Below, one piece after another: positions 23,353-35,818 of a stretch of 64,000 nucleotides of DNA. Under the pieces are notes generated by a model. The model did not search any database. It saw only the letters and a list, made by a program, of their open reading frames with translations, and was not told the origin of the DNA. Numbering within the stretch: position 1 is the first letter of the stretch; each line of letters begins with the position of its first letter. Source of the stretch: Argentina anserina (lineage: Eukaryota; Streptophyta; Magnoliopsida; Rosales; Rosaceae); contig NC_065874.1 in the NCBI RefSeq assembly GCF_933775445.1, positions 34,952,093 through 35,016,092 of the forward strand. Reading direction: 5' to 3'. The translations under genes were made by a program, and so were the position numbers.

Positions 23353-24193
23353 TCTTACCAACTTAACCATATGTGGTAGTTAATTGAAGATGGTGATGAT
23401 TATATTCAAACTGTAAAACGAAGTCAGAACTGTTACAGTCAAACTCAAAAGTCAAAAGAATAAAGGGTTATCGGACTGTATTTCAAAGCATTGCAGTAGT
23501 CTTTACAGGAAGTTAATTCAATGTATTTTTGCCCCATACTTGGAATATCAAATTCTTGAGTAAACGGCACGAGTGACTGGAGTGAGTGACTTTCTTAGGG
23601 TAGCTAATTGACTTGTCATCTTACTAGCGACAGTGACACATGAATAAATTACCAGTTATTTTCCCTGACTCAATAGTTCAAGTGGTTCTCATAATCATTT
23701 AGTTCAGTAGCTCTTTAAAAGTAAGCGATCACTAACAATCAGGTACTTATGAATCATAATTTCTTTGCGTCATCATGGATAGAATTTGGATTTCCTTGTC
23801 TGCCTATTTCAACAATCAAATGCCAAAATGCATATCCTAACAAGAAACAGGAAGTGGCAATGAAACAGTTCTTACATAAGCTCTAACAACTTTTCAAGCC
23901 AATATAAGATCAAAACACTTACAAGATTACTATTACCTCAAAATCCATACTACAACATATATCATATACATCATAATTCTTAAGTTTCAGCTATTATAAG
24001 TTTTATAACAATGGTCCTATCCAGATACCAGCCTCCATGCCCTCAATTTCTCGTTGTAGAATTCATTTCAAGTCCTCCAATGTTTTCTAACATCTACAAA
24101 CTAGAGCCTTACTCCCACAAACTGCGACTCTTGAGTTCAGCCTGCCATCAACTATCTGAATTTTGGTAAAGATCAACAAAAATCAGTGATACA
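23353..24193. other. 3' flank of the NusB-like gene
   Basis: AT-rich sequence, no gene recognised. The part next to 24194 would be the 3' UTR. Confidence 0.4.
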
Positions 24194-27045
24194 TCAAGTG
24201 ACCACTTTCTGTTTCCCCAAAGCTGGATTTAAACCAGTTTCTTCCAGGCCATTGACAAATGTTCTGAGACAACCATTGATTGTGCGGGGGGCTGACCCGT
24301 CGCAGAAACGTTTAGCAAGATCTACAGCCTTGACAAATAGATCCTTATCAGATAAAGCTTGCAGAAGATATGTCACAATCTTTCTTTTCACTAACAATAT
24401 AACAAGCATGGCATAACAAATTAAAACTTAAAAAATCAGTATACCTCATTAATTACAATCTGGTGTCGTGTTCCTAACACTGTTATTTCTGACATTGCCA
24501 GGTGAAGGACGCAGAGCTCCAAGATTCTGCTTCCTGGCTCATCCTGAATTTAATAACATAGGAGCAAAAGTATAAGGTCATAACAAACGAGGTAAAATAT
24601 CAAGAACTCAGTAATATTTTGAGACGCCTTCTCCATTTTAAATTTGATATGGAGAAACGCTGTTGATGTTCTCTTTTCTGGCAAGCATGATAATATAATT
24701 TGTCTAAGTCAAGTTGGAATTCAAAAACAAAAGTTTCTATTAGGTTCGCATGACTTGGAAGCACAAGCTGATGAACTAGATATGCTACTTCTCAAGAATT
24801 GAACAATTTCTAAATCAGATGCCATATTAAAAGGATGCATTGCTGGTTAGCCACTAGAACATGGTACTCTCAAAACATCAATGACAAAGAGCAGAAAGCT
24901 ATGATCTCTAATCCCGCCCATTTTAAAAAACTAGCACTTTTCAAGATACTAATATGCATTTCAATCTTATTCATACTGCTGTGCCAAACAGTGGAAGTTG
25001 GCGAAAGATGGGAGGTTTATGACTAGCCATGTTTGGCCAATAGGCAGGATTCAAGAATAGATTTGACCAAGTGAAACCAAAAACTTCCATTTATGGTGAC
25101 ATTCTTTCAGAAATCCAGTGCATGAACTCAGAAAACCACAGAGCCAAGTGCAGGTACACCCCACTTCCAGTAGCACCATGACACCATCAACAACATCGAT
25201 AATCAGGATTACAGTTGACAAATAGATATTAGATATTAGTTTAATTTGGGCAGACAACAATTACGATTAACTTATTTGTTTCTTTTCATTTCAAAGATCA
25301 ATAGGCTCACCTTAAGAAAAAAAAAACAGATGTTATGTTGCAGTTCTGAGCCAGAATTCTACCGGAATGGTCAATAGAACAGATACTTAGATATGCTAGT
25401 ATTAAGAGTGTACACATTAAGATTGATAGCGCCCCACAACTGGCAAGGTTAAAGCACATTAAATATGGGCAAACAATGCAGAAGCATACCACCACAGCGA
25501 GCGCAGACAAGCAAGCTGTTGCAGACTATATATTGGAACTAAAAACAATTATGGACTTGTGATAATGTAACTTGACCTCTAAACCTTGTACACACCTTCC
25601 AATTTGGAGGGGCGACTCTGTCGATGACAAGCACATGACTATCCCATTTATCCATGACTGCAACCAAAAGTTTCCTTGCAAATCTGGAACAAAAAGGAAA
25701 ACATAAGCAGTTTTTTTTGTAACAATCATGTTTGCCTTGTTTTCTACAGCTAGTGGTTGGAGGTACTCAGTGATTTTAGATCAATATACTTGAAAGGTGT
25801 ACCTTATTACCTTAATATCAGTTTGCTATATACCAACTTTGGAGGAGCAGCAAGAACTTCCGCTTCTGAGATAGAAACATAATAAATATTATCTATCTAG
25901 AAAAGAGTAGTGACATCACTAGCAGGGGAAAACAAATATCATCAACTAAAGAACTTCAGAAAGGAGTTATAGTTAACTGGAAAAATTCAGTAGATCAGAT
26001 AAAGTAGCACAAGAACTCGGTACAGCTGTTGATACCCTCTGAAAAAAGAGGAAGTATACAAACTTGTGAGCCGGCTAACCTCCATTAAGGACCATCCTAA
26101 GTATAGAGCTACCATAGATGCATGCACACAAGCGCTACTGTTCCAAATCTAGCCAGAGTTCTACTATGAAATAAAAGAAAGTAACAACTTGAATTATAAG
26201 AAATGGTTCATAAGTGAGTGAACTAATCAACAGATGACATGCATAACCTTTGAAGCATGAAAATCTGAATCAATAACGTAATTCTTCACTTTACTGTCTA
26301 GAAGAAACTTGAAGTGAGAGTAGAGGACAATGTGATATATGGTGCATAAGGAACGCGTGTTGACGAAATTCATACCGATTGCGGATTCCTTTTCATCACT
26401 GAGGAGGAGCTCATCTGCTTCTTCAAGAGTTTGAACGGTGACAGGGGGTCCTCCGAAGCTCATGGGATTATATTCCAACAATGAAGCCTTGTCAAATTCA
26501 TACCCGGGTTCTTTGAAGCACAAAACAAATAAATAAATGAGCATTATCCGAATGGTGTTGATGAATAATGAAAAACAGAAATGCAAAAATACCTCGACGG
26601 ATGTTCATCCGCTTTTCAAATAAGCGAACTGGGTCGGAACCTTGTAAGCAGGAAGCATAGATAATGGAACTGCATAGCGCATGTGAATGAATAATGATGG
26701 GTTTAGGAAAAGAGAAACAGACATAGAAGAGATTATATCAAAAAAGAGGGAGAGAGTAGGGAGTTACAGAGCGAGCTCTCTGGCGGCTCTGGGGCTGCAA
26801 AATCTGCCGCTCTTGTCAATCTTGGGCAACATAGAGCTGCTGTTGTTGCTGTTGTTGTTGGGCTTGTGGAGAGCTTCATCGAGGGTGAAGGTGGAAGTGC
26901 GGAGAGAGGTTCGAACAGTGACGACATGGGATTTTCGGAATAGCAAACAAGAAGAGTGGGAGAGAGAAGAGTAAGAGGGAGTGGGTATTATTGTTAAATT
27001 GGGAATTAGAGCTGGGCTGAGACTGAGAAGCGGCCTTCCCTCCAT
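24194..27045 (-). CDS. NusB-domain protein, probably plastid-targeted
   Basis: Seven exons on the minus strand: 26768-27045, 26593-26669, 26376-26510, 25811-25865, 25596-25683, 24445-24543, 24194-24328. They give about 288 residues. The Ser/Thr/Arg-rich first 50 residues look like a chloroplast transit peptide. The NusB fold follows: ARELALLSIIYASCLQG, VRLFEKRMN, LVAVMDKWDSHVLVIDRVAPPNW, SRILELCVLHLAMSEI, HQIVINEAVDLAKRFC, RTINGCLRTFV. In bacteria NusB with NusE promotes rRNA antitermination; related NusB domains occur in rRNA methyltransferases. The role in plastids is inferred. The last acceptor (TTTGTCAAG/GCTGTAG) was chosen because it restores INE-AVDLAKRF. It corresponds, from memory, to Arabidopsis At4g26370. 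Confidence 0.9.
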
Positions 27046-29685
27046 TGTTGGGTTGGGAGATAATGTGCTGCAGCAAGAGACACTGCCACTGTCTAAAATA
27101 TCTCCTTCTAGGGGTTTTAGGGATAGCCCCCACTGTGTCCACTTGCACCCTCATACATACATTTCCCAAACTACTGTATTATTTACTAATTTACCAAAAC
27201 CAAATTCTGCTGCTTACTCTTCCTGAGTTATTCCAGCACTGTAAACTGTGCTAATTCCTCACTGTTTGTTGGTGAAAGATCTCTGAAAATTCTTTTGGGG
27301 ATTCTAGTCTTCTTTTCATCTGCTCTAGCTTTGATTTCTGTTCCTTCAAATCTTTCTTCCTCTCCTTGTCCCTTGTTCTTGTCTCTTGTTCTTAAAAGTT
27401 CTTCCACTTTCCGTTTTCCCCCCATCGTTATCCCTCCTTCTTCGATCTTGGTTCCTTCTCCTAGCATCTCCAAGCTGTATTCTGCCCTACAACTACTTGG
27501 CACATCCCTGTTGCTCCTTAGAAACACTTGTTTAGCATGCATATGTAACATCCTGAGCCGGATTAATAGGAATTAATTTGAAATCATGTGTTAGCATAGG
27601 CATCACCAATCCCTTATAACCCCAATCGAGTTTTTCTCACTATCAACAATCGACAATATGATTACGCTTACCAGAAATATTAACCTTCCTCCCTTGACAG
27701 AGATTTCAACAGAAAATAACCCAAGAATAATCTGAATAGTAGTACATTCATTACCTATTAATAATAGTGATAATTCATGTAGCTTCTTGTAGTTTCTTAT
27801 ATGCATGTGCACACTGAACACAAATTCATGCTGATCTCTATAATAATGACTCACACATTCATGTGTAAAGATTCTCCTGTTCTCCACATAAATTGCTTTC
27901 AAAATGTATCTATTTTCAATATGAAAATATCCACTCTCTTTAGGAGCTGCTTCACCCTCAACTTTAAAGATACTGATTAAGTGATTAATACTATACAAAG
28001 CTCAAGTATAAGAACATACTTTGTTATGTGTGCTCTTACCAATTTAGACCAAAATAGAATGGTACTTCTACAACACTAATCACATTTTATGGACCAGATT
28101 CCAACTTGGTATGCAGTTATCACTGAGTCACTTATAAGGTCACAGATTCATTTTCATAATATAAGTTTCGAGTTTGATCCTTCATACGCGAACACAGGTT
28201 TCAGTCAGTTGCTAAATATATACAAGCTAGATCTTGAGAATGCAGAATGCGTATAAATGAGCCATAAGTCAAAACTAATTCTCAGTCCTAAATCACATAG
28301 ATTGCTTGATATTCTTCCATAATGTAGAGCAGATTGAATAGCTAAACATACATTGACCCTAATATGTAAAAACACACAAAGAGCAACATGTGACCAAGAA
28401 ATAGATTGACACACACATCCATGATGAAATATGATCATGTGGCTTACCCCCTTAAAGCCATTTGCTGAATCAAGTACATATCCTCTCCACATTCGGAAGT
28501 CAATCAATAGACTACATGCCATTAATTAATTTGATTGTTTTTCCTTGCTGCCACTTCTGTCTATTCTCATAAAATCTTATAAAGAACTAGATAAAGCACT
28601 CTAATAAATTAAGGAAGTGATAAAATAATTGGCACCAATGATATAACATGAACAAGATACCAGCTAAAACAAATTCACAGAACACGAAGTACTAGGCCAC
28701 AAACATCCACAATGATCGTGCCAATCTACGAAGTAAATCCAGAAAATATAACCCTCATTTGACTTTGTTAAACATCAATAGGCACAACGTTTGTAAATCC
28801 AGAAAATATAACCCTCCTTTTTTTTCTTTTTCTTTTTTTTCACCACTTTATCCAAGTTAGGCTCAATACCTCTTGAATTAAGGCCATTGCAAACACCCCA
28901 AACAAGCCGACAACTTCTAATTAAGGCCAACGAGGACACCCCGTACAAGTGGATTCTCAATCGGGTTTTGGGTCTTTCACGCTAGGGAGACACAATCCCT
29001 TCTTAAGTATGTAACATGCCTAACCAAATTCAATCTTGATTAGGATTATTTGCTCGCATTAGGGCCACCGAGCACACCCCGTACTAAGCGGAATCCCGAT
29101 TGAGTTTTGGGTCTTTCATTCTAAGGAGGTACAATCCCTACTTAATTATTACCCGGACCTAACAAGATCGATCAAGTTCAACATTTGAACCATTACTTCA
29201 ATTTCAGATCATATGTGAGCATTCATCCATCCCAATCTCTTTCCAATAACAATATAACAATGGAACTCATCAGACCACTATGAAATCGTCCATGCCATGA
29301 TAATTCTTGAAGGTAAAGGTACCTAGAAACCCTGAAGCAATAAGACAAAATAATAAAGTCAGTACCATAAACATATATATAATGTAGTTTTGTCTCTTCT
29401 TTTGACCCTGAGAGTTTACTCTTTGATCTCTTGATTGTGACCAAGTTTCTTTTCTATAAGACAAGTAGGAAGACAATGTATAGTACATGATAGAATAACT
29501 ATCATGCCAACTGATGTACATACAGGCCATTCTAATGAATCTAAATCTATCAATGTTAGTAACTCACACACCAATTGGAATATACATATAAGAACTAACG
29601 GAGAGGAATGACTCATATATGCTAGTCCCTGACATGTATTCACGCAGGTTGCAACATATTAAACTAACTATTCAATTTACTACAG
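27046..29685. other. Promoter of the NusB-like gene and intergenic DNA
   Basis: The first 100 bases hold CCCTAAAACCCCTA (minus strand), a telo-box-like motif upstream of the NusB-like ATG. Beyond that no gene was recognised; ORFs at 27228-27551, 27603-27998 and 28205-28522 have no recognisable motifs. GTAAATCCAGAAAATATAAC occurs twice, about 60 bases apart, near 28733 and 28793. Confidence 0.45.
28905..29150. repeat. Degenerate two-copy tandem repeat
   Basis: A unit of about 120 bases occurs twice, near 28920 and 29045. Shared landmarks are ACACCCCGTAC, GGGTTTTGGGTCTTTC/GAGTTTTGGGTCTTTC and ACAATCCC followed by ACTTAA/TCTTAA. Identity is roughly 75 percent. Confidence 0.6.
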
Positions 29686-29698
29686 CTAAACAATTGTC

Positions 29699-30653
29699 AG
29701 TCTACCTCCTTATGGTTTGACAATTAGCACCCTTTTGGTCCCCTTACTGTTAGGTGGCCTAAGACAATCATTAGAGAGTCGGGGTTGCCGACTACTGCCC
29801 TGGTGAGTGATTTCTAACTAAAAATAGATGGAATTGGCCTTATTCTCAATCTGAAGATCTTCTTGAAATCAAGATGTCAATGGTTCATATGAAACTTAAG
29901 GGTGATGTGTTGGATGTGGTTAAGTGGTCTCCTTCTCCTAATGGGTTGTTTACAGCTGCCTCTACGTGGAATGCTATCAGTCATTCTCACTCTAAAGTTC
30001 CTTGGTCGAATTTAGTTTGGTTTAGAAAGAATGTTCCTCGTTTTAGTTTCATTTTATGGCTTGTTAATAAGGGGAAACTTGCCACTATGGATCGGGTGGT
30101 TCGGTTCTCTCCTCAAGTGTCCGAGTTATGTGCTTTATGTCAAGTTGTTAATGAATCTCATGATCATCTCTTCTTTAATTGCCCTTTTAGCTTTGAGGTG
30201 TGGTCTCATGTGATGTCTAAATGTGGATCTATCATCTCTCATCATCATTTGACTAATTTCATTATGATGGCTGTTGCTTCTTGGATAGGTAATTCTTGAC
30301 CTGTGGTGATTAAAAAATTAGTTCTCCAAGCTTCGGTTTATGAGATTTGGAAAGAAAGGAATAACAAGAAATTTAGGGGTGAATTTGCTAGCCCCATGAC
30401 TGTTTTTACGAAGGTTTTAGTGAGTTTACGTCTCCGGCTATTTTCTCTAGGGATTGGTGTTCTCCAAACAAACCTCTCTCTGCTCATGAGTGGATTAGAT
30501 GATAAGTCTTTATTTGTTTTGTTAGCTTGGGTTTTTTGTTAGCCTTTTTAGTTTTTGGTGCTTTTTAGTTTGGTCTTTCTCCGTTTTGGAGGGAGTGTTG
30601 TTACTCCTTGAGCTTGTTTCTCTTGCCTTGGTTTTTGCCTTGGCGTAAAAAAA
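29699..30653 (+). mobile_element. 5'-truncated LINE (non-LTR retrotransposon), 3' end
   Basis: The plus strand reads WNWPYSQSEDLLEI and then a zf-RVT reverse-transcriptase zinc-binding domain (residues WSPSPNGLFTAAS, WFRKNVPRFSFILWL, RVVRFSPQVSELCALC, ESHDHLFFNCPFSFEVW). This is the C-terminal end of plant L1-type ORF2, interrupted by a stop near 30298. The 3' end is GGCGTAAAAAAA. It is bounded by a 13-base duplication, CTAAACAATTGTC (29686-29698) and CTAAGCAATTGTC (30654-30666), identical at 12 of 13 positions. Confidence 0.88.
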
Positions 30654-31055
30654 CTAAGCAATTGTCTTAATGTAACCTTCACATTAGTGCTGGCCTAAGT
30701 ACTTAGAACAACTAGCTTCTATAGAACAAGAGGACATAAAAGAGAAACATAGGTTGTCATCTAAATAACACTAGGTCATTTAATGACAAACCATGACAAA
30801 TTATATGAAAACTATAAACTGTTGTTACAAGTCCACCTTAATCCTACCCTAATCTCTTTTGCACGGTCCATTTGGCCCAATTACTTAGTTTGGTTGTATT
30901 ATGTTGTAATGACGTATTGGTATGACGATACCGAACATCCATTTCTCTTTTGTCTAGTTGTATCCTCCTTATATCCTGTACTTTGTTGCCAAGGAACGAC
31001 ATTCATGAATTTTAATATTCCTTTTCCTTTATTTTAACAAGTTAGTTCTAACATT

Positions 31056-31067
31056 TGGTACCAGAGC
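31056..31067 (+). other. Primer-binding site of the gypsy element
   Basis: TGGTACCAGAGC starts three bases after the LTR end (CA, 31052-31053). It differs by one base from TGGTATCAGAGC, the usual plant LTR-element site complementary to initiator methionine tRNA. Confidence 0.85.
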
Positions 31068-31072
31068 AAGTT

Positions 31073-32398
31073 ATGGCTTCGGCTAGAACCCTGCAAGTTT
31101 ATGCGCCCTCCTCCACCCCTGCATCCTCCAGTCACGTCCCACCACTACCTCATGACCATCAAGTTATTCTTGGTAGTCCTCCCACCAACCAGATGAGGTT
31201 ACTTTTCACCACGTGCAAGAAATTCACCACTCCATGCCTGCCCTCCAGTCTAAGCTTCACCACACGGTGGCTACTTTGCAGCAAAGCCAAACAACTCTCT
31301 AACAACACATTGAGTCACAAATGGCAGCTTTCCATGCCTCTTTCCTTTAAGCTCTTAACCAACATTTGCCCTTCACCCCACCTTCCACACCAACTAGCAT
31401 TTCCCACATCTCCTTTGGTTCTATCTCTGAATCCTTGGGAATGAGCACATGTATCCCCATCCCTCATACGCCCAACCTCTCTCACTCTTCCATTCCTTAC
31501 ACCTTACCTCCATATACCCCAACTTGGTCATTCACCATGACATCTTCCCCACCATCTTATTATACCATCACTTCCACCCACCCTCACCCTACTTCCAACA
31601 TTAACACCACAAACCCCAACTATCACCACTGTCTATCACTACAATCGCTTTTATCACCATAACAATCATAATGAATCCTTGTCCTTCCGTCCTCCTAAGA
31701 TGGATTTTCCTAGATTTTATGGCGATGACCCTGTGGGATGGTTATCCATGGAAGAACGCCATATGCGAGCTTAACACATTCCACCCACCGACCACATCTT
31801 GACGGTGACTTCACACTTTAGCCCCAACACATGCATGTGGATGAATGCGTTTGAACAGAGGAACCCAGCAGCCACCTGGTCCATGTTCACTACAGCTTTT
31901 CTTGAGCACTTCGGTGCCGACAACGATGGTGATTTTCAAACAGCCCTTACTCACCTCAAACAAACTGGTATGGTTAATGGGTTCATCACTTCTTTTACGA
32001 AGCTTTCTTGTCGTGCTCCGGGTTGGTCGGATTACCAACTTCTCTGCACATTTCTCGGCGGTCTCAAACTCGAGATCCAACATGATGTCATCGCCATGGA
32101 CCCTCCGTCTTTGTATAATGCTCAATGGCTAGCACGTCGCTATAAGATCAAGTTAAATCACATCAGAGCTTCTCGTACCAACCGTTCCTCAAATTGGCAG
32201 TTTTCCCCCAAACTTTCCACATCCTTCCAACCTCATATGTTGCCACTACCATCCAAAACACTTCACACCCTCCACACAAATTTAACCACACCTCCCAACC
32301 CCCCAACAAGACATGAAGGTTTGTCCACAAATTGGTCTTCCAATGAGCATAAAGAACAACGAGCCCTGGGTCTATGTCTTACTTGTCTTGAGAAATGA
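31073..32398 (+). pseudogene. Gypsy gag remnant
   Basis: The most intact stretch is 31799-32398: PAATWSMFTTAFLEHFG, GDFQTALTHLKQTGMVNGFI, LCTFLGGLKLEIQHDV. This is the retrotransposon gag domain. Upstream pieces near 31055-31662 are Pro/Ser/Thr-rich and change frame. It is broken by frameshifts and stops. A stop near 32398 precedes the protease-like region. Confidence 0.8.
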
Positions 32399-32529
32399 TA
32401 TGTGAACCATGTGTGTAAGAAGCCAATGATGGTGATATTAGAGTCTGACCCAACACTGGTTGACATTGACGCCACAGATCCACCACACGAGGCTTAGGTG
32501 TTGGAGTCTGACCATACCCTTATACCGTT

Positions 32530-35500
32530 GCACGCTATTACAAACTCTTCGGTCAACGAAATGATGCGCATGGTGGGCTATATCCAAGGTTAAATAGTTG
32601 ATGTCTTTGTTGATTGTGGCTCAACTCGAAATTTTTTTAATCCAGCAATTGCTGCCAAATTGGGGCTAACCACTAGAACTGCACCACCACTGCATTTCAA
32701 AGCTGCAACTGGCCACGTCATGGCTTCTTCCAAACAAGTTGTTCTTCTACCCGTCAACATCCAAGATTATGAGTTCACTGTATCATTTTTGCTATTTTAG
32801 GTGCCGGACTGTGACTTTCTCGACGCTGAGTGGCTGGTTACGTTGGGGTTCTTTAGGTGGCATTTCCTTGAGAAAGTGATGATCTTCATAAATAAGGGTC
32901 ATCGTCAGAACTTAAAGGGTATTAAGAACCGCACCGCACTGGTGTCCCTCAATCCTATCTGGCCTTAATTACACCATAATAGTTGGAGTCCACCACTCAC
33001 CAAGCCAGCCCGAAATTAGCCCAAACCGAGGCCCACCCCCTGAAATCCAATTCCTCCTCACCCAATTTGCATCTCCCTTTGACACCCCAATAAGTCTGCC
33101 ACCCTCTCGGCCCATTTATCACCATATCCCACTACTTTCTTCAGCTGGTCCGATTAATGTTCGCCCATACTGGTACCCATACTCTAAAAAAACCGAGTTG
33201 GAGACTCAGGTCAATGAGATGCTAAAGCCCATTCTCCTCCGCGGTGTTGTTGGTTCGCAAAAAGGATAGGTCATAGCGGTTTTGTGTTGACTACTGCAAT
33301 CTCAATGTCGTCACAGTGATAGATCTGTTCCCTATTCTGGTAGTGGATGAACTCTTGGATGAGCTTCATGGTGCCAAGTTCTTCACTAAACTTGACCTAC
33401 GAGCCGTTACCATCAAATCCGCATGGATGAACCAGATATCCACAAAACCACATTTTGTACGCATGATGGCTATTACGAGTTTGTGGTAATGCCTTTCGGT
33501 CTCTCCAATGCTCCTTCCACATTCCAAGCTCTAATGAATTATGTACTTCAATCACTTTTACACAAATGTGTTTTGGTGTTCTTTGATGATATCTTGGTTT
33601 ATAGTTCGGATTTCAATTCTCATGTTGCCCACCTTGAGAAGGTTTTCCATCTTTTACACCAACATCAATTGAAAGTCAAGTTGTCAAAGTGTTCTTTTAT
33701 GCAAACCACAGTACACTATTTGTGGCATATCATTACAAGTGCATGGTCTTTGTGGACCTAGAAAAAGTACAGTGTTTGACCGAATGGCCCAAGCCCACTA
33801 CAGTAAAAGGGTTGTGCGGCTTCTTAGGCAATGCATGCTATTACCATCGATTTGTACAATATTTTGGGCTTATCGCTCAACAACTGACGTCCATGCTCAC
33901 GAATGGCCAATTTCTATGGACACCCGAGGCTGAATTGGCCTTCCACATGCTCTAGCTAGTGGTGACCACTGCACTAGTCCTTGCTATGCCGGACTTTACC
34001 AAACCTTTCACCATCGAAACTGACGCCTTTGGTCGTGGTATCGGCATTGTTCTCACTCAGTAAAAACATCTGGTGGCCTACTTAAGCAAGGTTTTGTCCC
34101 CTAGAAATCAAACTCCGTCAGTTTACGAAAAGGATATGCTTGTTATTCTCTTTGCAGTAGAGAAGTGGCGTCCTTACCTCTTGGGCAATCAGTTCACCAT
34201 ATTGCTTGATCAATGAATCACCACTCTGACACAACATAAATGGTTGGCAAAGTTCCTTGGCTATGACTACATAATTGAGTATCGTTCAGGGCATCTTAAC
34301 ACCATTCCTGACATACTCTCCAGGCGCCATGAGTTTTATGCTATTCAGGTCGTGTCCTCTCCTATCCCAGAGGCCTAATCAATCATTCAGGCTCTGCAAC
34401 AAAACCAACCAACAGAGAAAAATTTCACTCTCCAAGGGGACAAATTGCTCTATAAAGGGTGGTTTTACGTGCCAAAACTATTGAGATGCGAGCCAAAGTA
34501 TTGCATGAGTTTCATGCTTCTCTCGCCGTTGGTCATTTAGGCTATCTCCGCACCTTTGTTCGCCTCTCTCGCAATTTCTCTTGGCCAGGGGTCCGCAGAG
34601 ACATCAAGACCTTCATTACCGATTGTGAATTATGCCAACGCCAGAACTATGAGGCTATACACCCCCTGGGTTGCTTCAACCATTGCCCATTCCCGAGGAG
34701 GTGTTCTGTCACTTCTGTGACATTTCCATGGACTTTGTCGACGACCTTCCTCCATATCAGGGCGTGAATGCAATTTTTCTGGTCATTGACATGCTCTCCA
34801 AGTACGCCCACTTCATCCCCATCAAGCATCCATACACGACCTCCCAAATTGCTAAAGTGTTCGTCTGAGAGGTTTTTCGCCTCCACGGCATGCCCCACTC
34901 TATTGTCTCCGACCGAGACCCCATCTTTGTGAGCCATTTCTGGTCCACCTTCTTCAAATTGTAGGGTACAAAACTCTGTCGCAGCTCCGCGTACCACCCT
35001 CAGTCGGATGCCAAACAGAAGTCGTTTATCGCTCCCTTGAGCACTACCTCCGATGCTTTGTGGCCGATAAGCCCTTTTCCTGGAAGAGTCTAATTGACTT
35101 GGCAGAATGGTGGTATAATGCCTCTTACCACGTCACCATTAAAATGTCACCTTTTCAAGCTATTTACTGCACTCCACCGCCATCCATCACCAAATATCTA
35201 CCTGGTTCTTCCTCCATCGACAAAGTTGACACTGCTCTGCACAATCGTGATGAGATGTTACAAACCCTTAAGCACCACATGGCCATGAGGCCCATGCCCT
35301 AAAACCAAATGAACCAGACTGCCAACAAAGACCGCACTAAGCGAGAGTTTGTTGTCGCCGATTGGGTTTTCCTCAAGCTTCATCCTTATCGCCAACGCTC
35401 GCTGATCAACCGACCCTCTCACAAATTAGCTCCCAGATTATACGGGCCATTCCGATTGTTAGAATGAATTGGGTCAATGACATATAAGCTGGATCTCCCC

Positions 35501-35818
35501 TCTTGCGCCAATATCCACCATGTCTTTCATGTTTCGCTGCTAAAACGCCGGATTGGTGATGACTTGCCTCGCTCCTTGGCCATCCCTCAATTTAATGACA
35601 GGGGTGAGCTTGTGTGGACTCCAAAGCGCGTTCTTGATATGCAGACTGTACAGAAACGTGGTAAGACAATCACACAATGGTTGATCCAGTGGACAAGGCT
35701 GCATGTGGATGATGCTACTTGGGAGGCTGCTCGTTTCATTGTGAATCAGTACCCTCTATTCTGCAGTCGTGGTCGACCTGCATCCCAAGAGGGCGAGACT
35801 TGTTATCACGGAGGTTAG
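32530..35818 (+). pseudogene. Gypsy pol remnant (PR, RT, RNase H, INT, chromodomain)
   Basis: Protease: VDVFVDCGSTRNF-like near 32600 (GSTRN where many have GSTHN). Reverse transcriptase: 33170-33720, with [14 protein letters not shown] and the catalytic FFDDILVYS. RNase [17 protein letters not shown] near 34017. Integrase zinc finger: HEFHASLAVGHLGY and CELCQRQ at 34505-34640, then core MDFVDDLPPYQGVNAIFLVIDMLSKYAHF at 34729-34820. Chromodomain: VLDMQTVQKRGKTITQWLIQWTRLHVDDATWEAARF at 35628-35745. At least five in-frame stops or shifts show that it is inactive. Confidence 0.88.

Larger units (their letters stand above)
30667..35818 (+). mobile_element. Degenerate Ty3/gypsy chromovirus-type LTR retrotransposon
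   Basis: In order: an apparent 5' LTR ending TTCTAACA at about 31053, a primer-binding site, gag, protease, reverse transcriptase, RNase H, integrase and a C-terminal chromodomain. Frames are broken by several stops and shifts, so it is dead. No 3' LTR follows the chromodomain; a LINE begins at once. The LTR start is not defined; 30667 is only the base after the upstream LINE's duplication. Confidence 0.88.

Noticed and set aside
24329..24409. Alternative start of the last NusB-like exon (LLQALSDKDLF upstream of AVDLAKRF)
   Set aside because: A later acceptor gives INE-AVDLAKRF, which fits the NusB family; the upstream residues are probably intron.
27603..27998. 131-codon minus-strand ORF
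   Set aside because: No recognised domain, no splice partner, and residue use typical of translated non-coding AT-rich DNA.
28205..28522. 105-codon minus-strand ORF
   Set aside because: Cys/His/Leu-rich but without any domain pattern or neighbouring exons.
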